Origin: Intestinimonas timonensis
GTDB taxonomy: Bacteria > Bacillota > Clostridia > Oscillospirales > Oscillospiraceae
DNA: 64,000 bases
Direction: 5' to 3'
Assembly: GCF_900626145.1 (NCBI RefSeq)
Contig: NZ_LR130817.1
Span: forward strand, 147,422 to 211,421
Every line of letters begins with the position of its first letter. Within the stretch, counting starts at the first letter, position 1. The position numbers and the translations under genes are program-made. Positions 1 through 8,023 of the stretch are shown piece after piece. The notes below the pieces were generated by a model that was not told the DNA's origin, searched no databases, and was given only the letters and a program-made list of their open reading frames with translations.

Positions 1-2
1 CC

Positions 3-182
3 GGTTACATTGCTGAGCGTCAGCATTCGGGCGTGGAGCAGGCACTGCTCTACTGTACCGCTTTGGTCTCTCTGAAAATGGAGACACCAGGCCCCTTCCG
101 GGGCAACCGACAGGATGTGCTGAACTATATCCGGGAGTTTTATCCTGAGTACACCTTTGAGGTAGACAAGATATCTATTTGA
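3..182 (+). CDS. PfkB-family sugar kinase, C-terminal end (partial)
   Basis: An open frame enters at the left edge of the window and runs 59 codons to a TGA. What is visible is an alanine/leucine-rich helix, then VSLKMETPGPF, then a helix with YIREFY. That order resembles the last part of PfkB/ribokinase-fold carbohydrate kinases. The ATP-binding site and catalytic Asp would lie upstream, outside the window, so the substrate cannot be told. A sugar-type ABC ATPase follows about 175 nt later on the same strand, which fits a carbohydrate locus. The assignment rests on a short tail only and could be wrong. Confidence 0.45.
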   Translation, partial: GYIAERQHSGVEQALLYCTALVSLKMETPGPFRGNRQDVLNYIREFYPEYTFEVDKISI

Positions 183-357
183 GGCCGGAGTGTCACTCCA
201 CGGCGAAATACGCCTGGGCACTCTGGAGCCGACAAAAGGAGGAAAGATTTCCGCCGGCCGGCGGTGCAGCAGTGTGGAGACCTGCTGTAAGCTCGGGGCA
301 GTACCGCTCTGCACCGGGGAGGCCCCCGCGATGGCGGGTGCGCTTTGGCCAACACCC

Positions 358-1488
358 ATGTCAACTGTCAATCTGAAAAACATCTGTAAGATATATGAGA
401 ATAATGTCCCCGCTGTTAATGACTTCAACTTGGACATTGAGGATAAGGAGTTCATCGTCCTGGTCGGTCCCTCCGGCTGTGGTAAATCCACCACTCTGCG
501 GATGGTAGCTGGACTGGAAGATATCTCCAAAGGCGAGTTGTATATAGACGGCAGGCTGGTCAATAATGTAGAGCCGAAGGATCGGGATATTTCCATGGTC
601 TTTCAGTCCTACGCCCTCTACCCCCACATGACTGTTCGGGAGAATATGGGGTTTCCTCTGAAGCTTCGGAAAGTAGACAAGGCGGAGATTGCCCGCCGGG
701 TGCAGGAGGCCGCCGAAATCCTAAGTATTACTCAGTATCTGGATCGCAAGCCCAAGGCTCTCTCTGGCGGCCAGCGTCAGCGTGTGGCCATTGGCCGGGC
801 CATCGTGCGGGAGCCCAAAGTGCTGCTCATGGACGAACCTCTCAGTAACCTGGATGCCAAGCTGCGCAATGAGATGCGGGCGGAAATCATCAAGCTCCGA
901 CAGCGCATTAATACCACATTTATTTATGTGACCCACGATCAGACCGAAGCCATGACTCTAGGCGACCGAATCGCAATTATGAAGGATGGTGTTGTACAGC
1001 AGATTGGCACTCCCCAACAGGTCTTTAACACTCCAGCTAACCTGTTTGTGGCCAGCTTTATCGGCACACCTCAGATGAACTTTTTCAAGGCCAGGCTAGA
1101 AAAAGCAGACACAGGCTATCAGGTAGAATGCTTAGGCGCAGTCGTCCCTGTAGGCACGGAGATGGCCGGGACGCTGGCCTCAAAGGGGCAAACCAGTGCC
1201 GATGTGACGCTTGGTGTTCGCCCCGAGCATATCAGCATCCACACCGGAGCCGGAAATGCGATCAGCTCCACAGTGGAAGTATCCGAGCTGATGGGCAGTG
1301 AGATTTATCTCCACACTGTGGTAGGCGAGAGCAGCGAGCAGCAGGAAGTGGTCATGCGCATCCAGACCACCGACCTTCCGGTGGAATACCGTTCCGGTGT
1401 GCCTTACGGCGCAAAGCTGGAATTTACCTTCTGTAATCAGATGATTCATCTGTTCGATCCAGCCACCGAGCGGAGCTTGCTATGTTGA
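358..1488 (+). CDS. ABC transporter ATP-binding protein, MsmK/UgpC type
   Basis: ATPase that energises sugar or sugar-phosphate ABC importers at the inner face of the membrane. Counted from the chosen start, Walker A (GPSGCGKST) is at residues 37-45, the LSGGQ signature near 134 and Walker B (LLMDEP) near 158. A TOBE-like C-terminal half of about 130 residues has the GVRPEHI motif. At 376 aa the length is normal for the family. The start at 358 was chosen because family members begin at this point. An in-frame ATG at 331 has a better Shine-Dalgarno (ggggagg) and would add nine residues, and the frame stays open back to 190. No permease or binding protein is next to it, so it may serve several importers, as MsmK does. 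It overlaps the next gene by 7 nt. Confidence 0.85.
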   Translation: MSTVNLKNICKIYENNVPAVNDFNLDIEDKEFIVLVGPSGCGKSTTLRMVAGLEDISKGELYIDGRLVNNVEPKDRDISMVFQSYALYPHMTVRENMGFPLKLRKVDKAEIARRVQEAAEILSITQYLDRKPKALSGGQRQRVAIGRAIVREPKVLLMDEPLSNLDAKLRNEMRAEIIKLRQRINTTFIYVTHDQTEAMTLGDRIAIMKDGVVQQIGTPQQVFNTPANLFVASFIGTPQMNFFKARLEKADTGYQVECLGAVVPVGTEMAGTLASKGQTSADVTLGVRPEHISIHTGAGNAISSTVEVSELMGSEIYLHTVVGESSEQQEVVMRIQTTDLPVEYRSGVPYGAKLEFTFCNQMIHLFDPATERSLLC

Positions 1489-2102
1489 ATCATGGAATGT
1501 CTTGGCCTATGCGTGGCACATTGATGGCCGGTGGTATAACACTTATCGGAGTGAGCGTTGCGCTATACCGTATGGCGGCACTTGGTGTAGATCCCTTTAC
1601 TGGGATGAATCTAGGAATCAGCACTTTTCTTGGCTGGTCTTTTGGTTCTTGGCAGCTTTTGATAAACGCAATGATTCTCGTGGTAGTATTTTTTACTGTA
1701 CGTAGCTGCATTGGCATAGGGACGGTGGTGAACATGATATGTGTAGGTTATATCGCCGATCTTATCTGCTGGCTGGGCCGAGATGTAAGCTTGAACCTGC
1801 CTGTTCGTGGCATTCTCATGGTGATTGCCTTGCTTCTTTCATCCTTCGGTGTTGCGCTCTACATGAAGGGAGGTATGGGTATTGCTCCCTACGATAGTGT
1901 AGCGGTGGTCATTGAAAGCCTGAGCAATCAAAAAATACCTTTCCATCTCGCTCGTATCTTATCTGATATTACCGTGATAGTCCTTGGCGTAATATTCTGC
2001 GTTGCAGCCGGGAAGGCTATTTGGTTGGTTGTAGGAGTAGGGACGGTATGTAACGCATTACTGAATGGGCCAGCGATTCAAATGTTTCTCCGAATCATTT
2101 AA
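1482..2102 (+). CDS. YczE/YitT-like integral membrane protein
   Basis: A 206-aa hydrophobic protein with about five predicted membrane segments (roughly residues 10-30, 48-70, 76-98, 108-128 and 160-200). Short motifs such as ALGVDPFTGMNLGIS and MGIAPYDSVAV recur in two halves. This internal repetition is typical of the YczE/YitT family of membrane proteins, whose function is not settled. Its ATG overlaps the end of the ABC ATPase gene, so the two are probably co-transcribed. The ATG at 1497 is an alternative start. No substrate can be inferred. Confidence 0.7.
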   Translation: MLNHGMSWPMRGTLMAGGITLIGVSVALYRMAALGVDPFTGMNLGISTFLGWSFGSWQLLINAMILVVVFFTVRSCIGIGTVVNMICVGYIADLICWLGRDVSLNLPVRGILMVIALLLSSFGVALYMKGGMGIAPYDSVAVVIESLSNQKIPFHLARILSDITVIVLGVIFCVAAGKAIWLVVGVGTVCNALLNGPAIQMFLRII

Positions 2103-2145
2103 TAGATTTCTAATTATCTCTTTAGATGTTCTTATATGCCGGTAT

Positions 2146-2166
2146 AGCCCGTTATTCCGGGCTTTT
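2146..2166 (+). terminator. Rho-independent terminator after the YczE-like gene
   Basis: Six-bp stem AGCCCG/CGGGCT around a short loop, followed by TTTT and nested in a weaker outer stem. It lies 44 nt after the membrane-protein stop and marks the end of the host segment before the integrase region. Confidence 0.6.
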
Positions 2167-2267
2167 CCGGCACTTTTCATATCGGAAGAACCTCACAAAT
2201 CTTTTTATTACCCCTCATGTTTTCGCTCTCAAAAGTAGTAAAAGCAGTAGTAAATTCTGCGTACTAC

Positions 2268-3545
2268 TTATGCCGCCTTGGTTTCCTCGGCGCTTTCCGC
2301 CACAGGCTCCGGCTTGGCCTCTGCGGTGGTTTTTGCCTTGGCTTGCAGCCGTTCCATTTCCTCCTGTGCGGAATGGAAAGTAGCGTGGGCATAATAGTTC
2401 AGCGTCATTACAATGTTGGCGTGTCCCATGATGTACTGCAATGCCTTGGGGTTCATGCCCGCGTTTGCCATTCTGGTACAGAATGTATGCCGCATGGTGT
2501 GCGGCGTCATCACATCGGGCAGCGGCTCCTTGTGGCACTTGTTGTACTTCTTTGCAAGGCACTTGAACATGGCGTCATAGTTGACGGCGGTTTTGGGCAG
2601 GCCGTCCCGGTTCAGGAACAGGAAGTCCTTATAATCGTCAACCTCAATGCACCTGCCGTCCCTGCGCTTCTTTAACACGCGCTCAAACGCTTCATAGGCG
2701 GCTGCGCTCATCGGCACTTGGCGGAATCCGCTTTCTGTTTTTGGCGCTTCGATATAGTAGCCGTCCTCGGTGCTTCTCAAAAGCTGGTGGTCTACATTCA
2801 CAAAGCGCTTCTCAAAATTCAGGTCAGCGGGCGTCAGGCCGCAGAGTTCGGAAATACGAAGCCCGGTTTCCAGCAGGATCACCACCTCGTCATAATACTT
2901 GGCATAGACGGGATCGTTCTGCATGAAGTCTAAAAGCTCGTTTTCCTGTGTAGGGGTAAGCGGCACCTTTGGTACGGTATCGTCGTTGATAACCTCATTG
3001 ATCTGGAAGTCAAAGGGATTCTTGCGGAGGCAGTCATCCTGTACGGCCATATAAAAGATGGCTTTTAAGGAACGCTTGCTGTTGCAGATGGTGTTGTAGG
3101 CAACGCCCTTTTCCTGCATACGCAAGGCCCATTCTTTCGCGTCGGACAGCTTCACGCTGTCAATGCTGGCCGCGCCCAGCTTATCTTCGGACAGAAGTTT
3201 CATCAACTGCTGGCGGCTCTTTTGGGTTCCTTTCCGCACATTCCCGCGCTCCCGGGTGTACTTTTCATAAAGCTGGCACACGGTCATTTTCTTGCCGATG
3301 GTGTCGATCCCGTCGTCAAGGTCTTTCTGTATCTGCTTGATCTTCTCGCGCAGGGAAAGACAGGGCCGCTTCCCGGCAGGTACTTTGTCGGTGGGTACTA
3401 ACTTCCATGAGTAAACAAACTGGGGTTCTCCAAAGGTGTCAATGTATTTGTAAGCGTATCTTCCATCTGATCGCTGGCTCTCTCCAGACTTCAAAAGGCG
3501 GCCTTTGTTGTCCCGTCTTTTTTCATCTCGTTCTTTTCTTGGCAT
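2268..3545 (-). CDS. int: Tyrosine recombinase, Tn916/Tn1549-type integrase
   Basis: Site-specific tyrosine recombinase of 425 aa, the usual size for integrases of Tn916-like conjugative elements. The N-terminal 60 residues match the small arm-binding domain (DNKGRLLKSGESQRSDGRY, then FVYSWKL). A SAM-like core-binding domain follows. The catalytic domain shows Arg in LLETGLRISEL, the H-x-x-R box (HTMRHTF), a His in the GHANIVMTLNYY segment and the Tyr just after it. A GGAG Shine-Dalgarno precedes the ATG. The excisionase gene lies 79 nt upstream in the same direction, as in Tn916. None of the usual conjugation genes follow, so this looks like the end of a largely deleted element. Confidence 0.9.
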   Translation of the reverse strand: MPRKERDEKRRDNKGRLLKSGESQRSDGRYAYKYIDTFGEPQFVYSWKLVPTDKVPAGKRPCLSLREKIKQIQKDLDDGIDTIGKKMTVCQLYEKYTRERGNVRKGTQKSRQQLMKLLSEDKLGAASIDSVKLSDAKEWALRMQEKGVAYNTICNSKRSLKAIFYMAVQDDCLRKNPFDFQINEVINDDTVPKVPLTPTQENELLDFMQNDPVYAKYYDEVVILLETGLRISELCGLTPADLNFEKRFVNVDHQLLRSTEDGYYIEAPKTESGFRQVPMSAAAYEAFERVLKKRRDGRCIEVDDYKDFLFLNRDGLPKTAVNYDAMFKCLAKKYNKCHKEPLPDVMTPHTMRHTFCTRMANAGMNPKALQYIMGHANIVMTLNYYAHATFHSAQEEMERLQAKAKTTAEAKPEPVAESAEETKAA

Positions 3546-3624
3546 TTCGTCATGCTCCTTTCCATGACGGAAAGAGCCTTGACACGCTTATAACCTATTA
3601 TAACACGCGCAAGGCCCTTTTTCA

Positions 3625-3828
3625 CTATATTGTGTCAAGGGAATCAATGATTTTTTCAAACTGCTTCCGCTTGATCTGGATGCGGTTGCCGTTCAGGATC
3701 ACCCAGCCAGCGGTGGGGTTTTCCTCGGCAAGCCGACGCAGTTTGTTTTCCCCGATCCGAAAATATTTGGACGCTTCCTCAATGGTGAGCGTGTATTTTT
3801 CCCAAATAGGCACATCGGTATTACTCAT
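3625..3828 (-). CDS. xis: Excisionase, Tn916 Xis family
   Basis: A 67-aa basic protein with a winged-helix/MerR-like DNA-binding fold ([25 protein letters not shown], then [16 protein letters not shown]), as in Tn916-type excisionases that bend the att site and direct the integrase towards excision. The start at 3828 was chosen because a strong GGGGG Shine-Dalgarno stands just upstream and the homology begins there; the frame stays open further upstream without support. It pairs with the integrase directly downstream. Confidence 0.85.
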   Translation of the reverse strand: MSNTDVPIWEKYTLTIEEASKYFRIGENKLRRLAEENPTAGWVILNGNRIQIKRKQFEKIIDSLDTI

Positions 3829-4255
3829 AACATGGCCCCCTTTCTTTTCAAAACAAAGGTTGTTTTTTGTGAAAGTGGGCAGAAAATAACGGACGGCTGC
3901 TGGCACAGCTCCACGGGAATCTCACCCCCGCGTGGTTCTCACGCGGCCCTGCTCGTTGCCTGCGACGCTTCAAACGCTCGGACTACGACGACAAGGGCGT
4001 ATCATTGTCCTGTCTGCGCGTCGTCGCCCGCAGGCTGCCACACCTGCTTTACGGCCCGGTAAAATCGCTCCGCTTATCCCAATGAGGGAAAGCCTCTTGG
4101 CGTACCTGCCGCCCGGCTCGGCACAGACAGAATGTATCCGTCTGCCCTATGACGCGCCGCCATTGTCCTGCGGGCGTATTTGTCAAGGAGCAAGGGGGCC
4201 GCCGGGAAAACAGGCAGGCGGGGAAAGGGAAAGCCGCCTGTCTATGGCCGGGGCC
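3829..4255. other. GC-rich stretch without a supportable gene
   Basis: About 430 nt upstream of the excisionase. Open frames exist on both strands, but none has a Shine-Dalgarno, a recognisable domain or a natural composition. A small hairpin (CCGCGTG...CACGCGG) lies near 3927-3950. By position this would be the upstream regulatory part of the Tn916-like element, cut off by the IS66 remnant that follows. I see no oriT or promoter I could defend. Confidence 0.4.
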
Positions 4256-4817
4256 TTAACCGTCAGTCGCCAATGGGACTAACGATGGAATGGATCAGCT
4301 TGATTTGCAATCGGCGCTTCATATACTCGTCAATGCAGATATGAGGCTGGCCGCTGCCGTCATAGAGCATCCGGGTATGTGCAGCATCTCAACCAATATT
4401 TTCAGCTGCTCCATCCCACACGACGGATAGATATCCATTCTCACATTCCCGACATACAGCGTAGCGGAATGTTCTGCTTCGTTGCGGCATTCCTGCCTTG
4501 GAATCGGCACTTTTGCAAAGGCAACCCTGTCCTGTCCTTCCTGCTGTGCCATGCTGCCAGCAACAGACAGTACTTCTCGCTCCCAGCGATAATATGTAGT
4601 TGGTGTGATCCCCTGTTGCCTGCACCATTCCCGAACCGATCGCCCGCTGCTCCGGCATTCCTTGATTGCTGAAGCCCATTCCTGTAACTGTGCCTGGTGT
4701 TTCAACTCGATAGATGTCGCTGCAAGACCCCCCGTACAAAATAGTGCTGGAACGTTCCGCTACGTTCCAGCACTATTATCTCATACATGTCTATCCGCCT
4801 GCTCTTTTGACGGTTAC
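4256..4817 (-). mobile_element. IS66-family remnant (accessory gene only)
   Basis: The right end (reading inward from 4817) is GTAACCGTCAAAAG, matching the end GTAACCGTCAAATC of the IS66 element at 62472. At the left, TTAACCGTCA at 4256-4265 looks like the opposite end with one mismatch. Between them only the small accessory gene survives; tnpB and tnpC are gone. No 8-bp target duplication is visible, so the left boundary may be a deletion junction rather than a true end. Confidence 0.5.
4319..4705 (-). CDS. IS66 accessory protein TnpA (remnant)
   Basis: 128 aa. The N-terminal 45 residues form a helix-turn-helix with the IS66-typical phrase VREWCRQQGITPTTYYRWEREVL. The middle and end (SATLYVGNVRMDIYPSCG...LKILVEML) match the second half of such proteins. 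In a complete IS66, tnpB and tnpC follow immediately; here the reading frame ends in unrelated sequence, so the last 15 residues are probably not native. The role in transposition is DNA binding, inferred from the family. The gene is stranded and unlikely to act alone. Confidence 0.7.
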   Translation of the reverse strand: MKHQAQLQEWASAIKECRSSGRSVREWCRQQGITPTTYYRWEREVLSVAGSMAQQEGQDRVAFAKVPIPRQECRNEAEHSATLYVGNVRMDIYPSCGMEQLKILVEMLHIPGCSMTAAASLISALTSI

Positions 4818-4927
4818 TGACATCCGATAAGGTAGAATAAGTTTCGCAAAAACAAAAAGAGACATGGTTTGCAGATCTCTGGTAGAATGAAGTCGCGACA
4901 CACCATCCTGAAAGGAGACAGCAAACC

Positions 4928-5077
4928 ATGTCTGAAAAGATAGTACAGCTAAATGAAGAAGTAATCAAGGGGCAGCTCAAGGAGTTGGTACGAGGCAGTG
5001 TAGAGGAAACCCTCAACGAGCTGCTGGAGGCCGAGGCTCAGAAGCTAGGAAGCAAAAAGCCTACCCCAATCGGGTAG
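4928..5077 (+). pseudogene. IS256-family transposase, N-terminal stub
   Basis: An ATG with a good Shine-Dalgarno (AAAGGAGA) opens a 49-codon frame. Its first 40 residues (MSEKIVQLNEEVIKGQLKEL, then VRGSVEETLNELLEAEAQ) are the start of an IS256/Mutator-type transposase. Homology stops at about residue 40, where the frame runs into GSKKPTPIG and a TAG. The catalytic DDE domain, about 350 residues, is missing. The preceding 110 nt are probably the leftover IS left end. Confidence 0.75.
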
Positions 5078-5136
5078 ACTTTGTGTGCATGCTTGTTGTC
5101 TCTTAAATATGCTCTAACTTTTGGACAAGAGAGTGG

Positions 5137-5349
5137 TCATGCAGAATCAGGTGCATTAGCTTTTTTTACGGTAGGCGCTGGAGTGGTTTTTCCCTCTCCT
5201 AGGCTTTTACTGTTCTGCAGCTGTGAAGGCTTTTTGTGCGCAAGCGCATCCTGTAACCTGTCCATAACACCGGCGAAAAAATCAACATTTTTAAAATTTT
5301 CTTCGATTTCATCCATGGAAAGTGAAGTCTTCAGACTCAAATCGGACAT
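5137..5349 (-). CDS. Small hypothetical protein
   Basis: A 70-aa frame starting at an ATG with a well-placed AAGGAG. The first 45 residues look like two amphipathic helices (SMDEIEENFKNVDFFAGVMDRLQDAL); the rest is polar and low in structure (lysine, proline, threonine). No family recognised. It lies between an IS256 stub and the truncated rep, on the opposite strand to both, so it may be mobile-element cargo. The real ribosome-binding site and a plausible composition make it more than a chance frame. Confidence 0.45.
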   Translation of the reverse strand: MSDLSLKTSLSMDEIEENFKNVDFFAGVMDRLQDALAHKKPSQLQNSKSLGEGKTTPAPTVKKANAPDSA

Positions 5350-5403
5350 ACTAATCACTCCTTTCGGATCTCATCGTTCGTTGCCCGCAGGACATCTTGT
5401 GGC

Positions 5404-6120
5404 TTGTGGAATGAATCTTATTATATTCGCAAGTCCGGCGAGAAGTGGGCCGGAACCGAAAAGGCGGAGACCTCTGTGCCGGGGACCTTCTTCGAGTTTG
5501 GGGAACTGCCCACGGAGGCGGAGGAAAAGTCCCCGGTCATGCACCAGCTGCTCCAGAGCGTGAAAGAGGGCGTGACCAACACGGAGATCATCGAGCAGAC
5601 CCCCAGCATGGCGTTCCGCATTCGGGAGATCGATGTGTTGCGGCAGACCCTCCTGGCGGAGAAGTACGCCGTGGAAAACCGTAAGCTGGAAGTGACCTAC
5701 CTGTACGGCAGCACCGGGGCTGGCAAGACCTGGGGCATTTATGAGAGGCACGACCCCCGGAGCATTTACCGGGTGACGAATTACCGGGCGTCAAGGGGCA
5801 TTTCCTTTGACGGCTACCACGGGCAGGATGTCCTGGTGTTCGAGGAATTTCACAGTCAGATCCCCATTGAAGATATGCTGAACTACCTGGACATTTACCC
5901 TCTGGCGCTCCCGGCCCGGTACAACGACAAGACGGCCTGTTACACAAAGGTCTATATCACCTCCAACCTCCCCCTGGAAAAGCAGTACAGGGACGAGCAG
6001 TGGGACAGGCCGGAGACCTGGCGGGCATTCCTCCGCCGTATTCAAAATGTAATCGAGTATCTGCCGGACGGCACCACCGTCCAGCGGAAGAAAGGGGGAT
6101 TTCCCTATGACCCGAAATGA
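5404..6120 (+). CDS. CRESS-like Rep protein, helicase part (5' truncated)
   Basis: The 238-aa frame has a superfamily 3 helicase domain: Walker A GSTGAGKT, Walker B VLVFEEF and motif C YITSNLPL, as in Rep proteins of circovirus-like replicons and related plasmids and ICEs. The N-terminal HUH endonuclease domain with its catalytic Tyr, usually about 100 residues, is absent. The frame opens with TTG near YYIRKSGEKW, where the linker between the two domains normally lies, and the sequence before it does not resemble Rep. The gene is probably a pseudogene cut by the junction near 5400. It overlaps the FtsK-like gene by 14 nt, as expected for an intact rep-tcp operon in a small integrative element. 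Confidence 0.7.
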   Translation: MWNESYYIRKSGEKWAGTEKAETSVPGTFFEFGELPTEAEEKSPVMHQLLQSVKEGVTNTEIIEQTPSMAFRIREIDVLRQTLLAEKYAVENRKLEVTYLYGSTGAGKTWGIYERHDPRSIYRVTNYRASRGISFDGYHGQDVLVFEEFHSQIPIEDMLNYLDIYPLALPARYNDKTACYTKVYITSNLPLEKQYRDEQWDRPETWRAFLRRIQNVIEYLPDGTTVQRKKGGFPYDPK

Positions 6121-7441
6121 GAAATTTCAAATCCAGCGCCGGACGGTCAGGCGCGATCTCTGGCGGCGATGGGGCGGAGTTTCCGCCCTGTCCCCCAAGG
6201 TTTTCTTCATTCCGCTCTATCTGGCGGGTGCGGTCTTTGTGTGGAGCCATCAGGACGCCATCAGCGTACAGGCGGAGCGTACGGAGCTGATCTCTCCCAT
6301 TCTGGAGGCCGCCATGACCCACGCTCTTGCCGCCTATCTCCTGGCGGGAGGCGTGGCCTTGGCCGTCCTGCTGGTCTATCCATTCGGACGGAGAGCGGCC
6401 CATGACCAGCTGCAGAGCATTGGCCTTGTCAATCATGCGGGGATGGCTCCCACCCTGCTCCGCAAGCGGCGGAACAGGGATAATCCCAGGGTGACAATGT
6501 GGGAGTTCCAAAATCAGAGCATTCCCCTCACCGCCTGGGAGGACAAGCGGGCTGCGATCGAGGCGGCCCTGGATGTGTCCATCGCGAAAATGACCTACGG
6601 CAAGGGAAAGAGCCGGGTGCTGGTCTACGCCGTCCCCGCCCAGGTGTCCTTACCGGAGGTGCTTCCCTGGCAGGACGAATATCTGTCCCCGGAGAGTTTT
6701 GTGCTGGTGCTGGGTGAAAGCCTGCTGGGGCAGGTGACGGTCAATCTGGCCAACATTCCCCATATCCTGCTGGGCGGCTCCACGGGGAGCGGCAAGAGCG
6801 TCCTGCTGAAGCTGCTGCTCATGCAGGCGCTCCGCAAGGGGGCGGAGGTCTGCGTTGCTGACTTCAAGGGCGGCGTGGACTACCCCAGGGAATGGCGGCA
6901 AAAGTGCCGGATGTGCTTTACTGAGGATGACCTGCTCTACACCCTCGACCAGCTTGCGGCGGTGCTGGAATACCGCAAAGAGCGGCTGGCAGATACCGGG
7001 TGCAAGGACCTGGACGCCTACAACGAGGCCACGGGGGAGAACCCGCCCCGTCTGGTGTTCGCCTGTGACGAGGTGGCGGAGCTGCTGGATAAGACAGGCC
7101 GGAGCAAGGAGGACCGGGAGCGGCTGGGGAAGATTGAGAACCGGCTTGCGACCCTGGTCCGGCTGGGGCGGGCCTTTGGCATTCACCTGATCCTCGCCAC
7201 CCAGCGCCCGGACGCGAACATCATTCCCGGCCAGATCAGGAACAACATGGATTTCCGGGTATGCGGCAGGGCGGAGAGTGTGCTTTCTCAAATCATTCTG
7301 GACAACAGCAGCGCCGCCGAGCAGATACCCAAGGACGCGAGGGACCGCTTCATTACCGGGGATGGGACTGTGTTCCAGGGCTACTTGTTTGACGAAACCA
7401 ACGCGCTCGGCGGAGCAGGGGGTGTCAGCATTCAGCAATGA
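6107..7441 (+). CDS. FtsK/SpoIIIE-domain coupling ATPase (TcpA-like)
   Basis: A 444-aa membrane-anchored DNA-pumping ATPase. Two membrane segments lie at about residues 33-47 and 70-91. Walker A (GGSTGSGKS) is at 223-231, Walker B is in the LVFACDEVAELL segment, and an FtsK-type ATQRPDANIIPGQIRNN motif follows. In Gram-positive conjugative elements such proteins couple DNA bound by the relaxase or Rep to the transfer channel. The 14-nt overlap with rep supports a shared role. The gene appears complete, although its partner rep is truncated and no relaxase or type IV secretion genes remain nearby. Confidence 0.85.
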   Translation: MTRNEKFQIQRRTVRRDLWRRWGGVSALSPKVFFIPLYLAGAVFVWSHQDAISVQAERTELISPILEAAMTHALAAYLLAGGVALAVLLVYPFGRRAAHDQLQSIGLVNHAGMAPTLLRKRRNRDNPRVTMWEFQNQSIPLTAWEDKRAAIEAALDVSIAKMTYGKGKSRVLVYAVPAQVSLPEVLPWQDEYLSPESFVLVLGESLLGQVTVNLANIPHILLGGSTGSGKSVLLKLLLMQALRKGAEVCVADFKGGVDYPREWRQKCRMCFTEDDLLYTLDQLAAVLEYRKERLADTGCKDLDAYNEATGENPPRLVFACDEVAELLDKTGRSKEDRERLGKIENRLATLVRLGRAFGIHLILATQRPDANIIPGQIRNNMDFRVCGRAESVLSQIILDNSSAAEQIPKDARDRFITGDGTVFQGYLFDETNALGGAGGVSIQQ

Positions 7442-7471
7442 ACTCCATAGGCTGCAAAGGATATTCGATCC

Positions 7472-7717
7472 ATGAAGTCCTCTCACGCCAATTCCACCGA
7501 AATTTCCGAGCGTGGAATGTTTCTCACGGTGACGGACATGGCCGAACTGCTGAAAGTCTCCCGATATGTGATAGACCGTATGCTCAAGAATGGTGAGCTG
7601 CCTGCGGCCAAACTGGGCGGACAGTACCGTGTCAGAACCGATGATTTTTTGAAATGGTGGGATCATCAGGTCAAACAAGAGCAAAAAAATATTTTGAGAG
7701 GGTGCCTGCCCAAGTAG
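7472..7717 (+). CDS. Excisionase-family HTH DNA-binding protein
   Basis: 81 aa with a MerR-type helix-turn-helix of the excisionase family (LTVTDMAELLKVSRYVIDRM, then GQYRVRTDDFLKWWD). Such proteins usually sit just before the integrase of an integrative element. Here no integrase follows: a terminator, a repeat cluster and a tRNA come next. It therefore looks like a leftover from the element that carried rep and the FtsK-like gene. The native start may be the ATG at 7520 (MFLTVTDM). Confidence 0.75.
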   Translation: MKSSHANSTEISERGMFLTVTDMAELLKVSRYVIDRMLKNGELPAAKLGGQYRVRTDDFLKWWDHQVKQEQKNILRGCLPK

Positions 7718-7728
7718 GCACCCTCTTT
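7698..7728 (+). terminator. Terminator of the rep-ftsK-xis unit
   Basis: Eleven-bp perfect stem (AGAGGGTGCCT/AGGCACCCTCT) with an 8-nt loop, followed by a short T run. The left arm lies inside the last codons of the excisionase-like gene. Confidence 0.7.
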
Positions 7729-7803
7729 CCGTTGTCACGCTATTTTTCATCATAGCGTGACAATTTCAAAAGCAGAAACAAAACATTTTCCTGCGAGAAA
7801 AAG

Positions 7804-7841
7804 AAATAAGTTGCAAAATCGCTTGATTTTGCAACTTATTT
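7804..7841 (-). terminator. Terminator downstream of tRNA-Gly
   Basis: Perfect 17-bp stem (AAATAAGTTGCAAAATC and its complement) with a 4-nt loop, directly after the 3' CCA of the tRNA read on the minus strand and followed by T-rich sequence. Confidence 0.65.
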
Positions 7842-7842
7842 T

Positions 7843-7916
7843 TGGAGCAGGGTACGGGAGTCGAACCCGCCTATTCGGCTTGGGAAGCCGACGTACTACC
7901 GATGTACTAACCCTGC
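7843..7916 (-). tRNA. tRNA-Gly(CCC), complete
   Basis: Folds as a full cloverleaf of 74 nt including the encoded CCA: acceptor GCAGGGT/ACCCTGC, D stem GTAC/GTAC, anticodon stem TCGGC/GCCGA with loop TTCCCAA (anticodon CCC, glycine), and T arm GCGGG-TTCGACT-CCCGT. It reads on the minus strand and is followed by a strong terminator. A broken second tRNA-Gly(CCC) lies about 110 nt upstream of its 5' end, sharing the bases across the anticodon loop. Confidence 0.93.
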
Positions 7917-8023
7917 GTATCAAATTCCATAGAGTGACATTTAGCGTGACAATTTTGGATTTTTTGATTTCTGAAACTCGCAAACCATTGAAAATACAGG
8001 GTTTCTTTCCTGATAGTTATGGT

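Larger units (their letters stand above)
7732..7955. repeat. Repeats of AGCGTGACAATTT flanking a tRNA, possible integrase arm sites
   Basis: The 13-mer AGCGTGACAATTT occurs at 7754-7766 and 7943-7955 in direct orientation. Its first ten bases occur inverted at 7732-7741, and a weaker GAGTGACAT lies at 7932-7940. Together they bracket the tRNA-Gly gene. Repeats of this kind near a tRNA attachment site are often arm-type binding sites for tyrosine integrases. That reading is inference; the integrase itself is missing. Confidence 0.45.

Noticed and set aside
3932..4282. 116-codon plus-strand frame upstream of xis
   Set aside because: No Shine-Dalgarno, Arg/Pro-rich and not domain-like; runs into the IS66 remnant.
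4248..4825. 8-bp target duplication around the IS66 remnant
   Set aside because: The flanks (ccggggcc and tgacatcc) do not match.
4702..5016. 104-codon minus-strand frame over the IS256 stub
   Set aside because: It is the antisense of the IS256 start and its upstream region; the plus-strand reading has clear homology.
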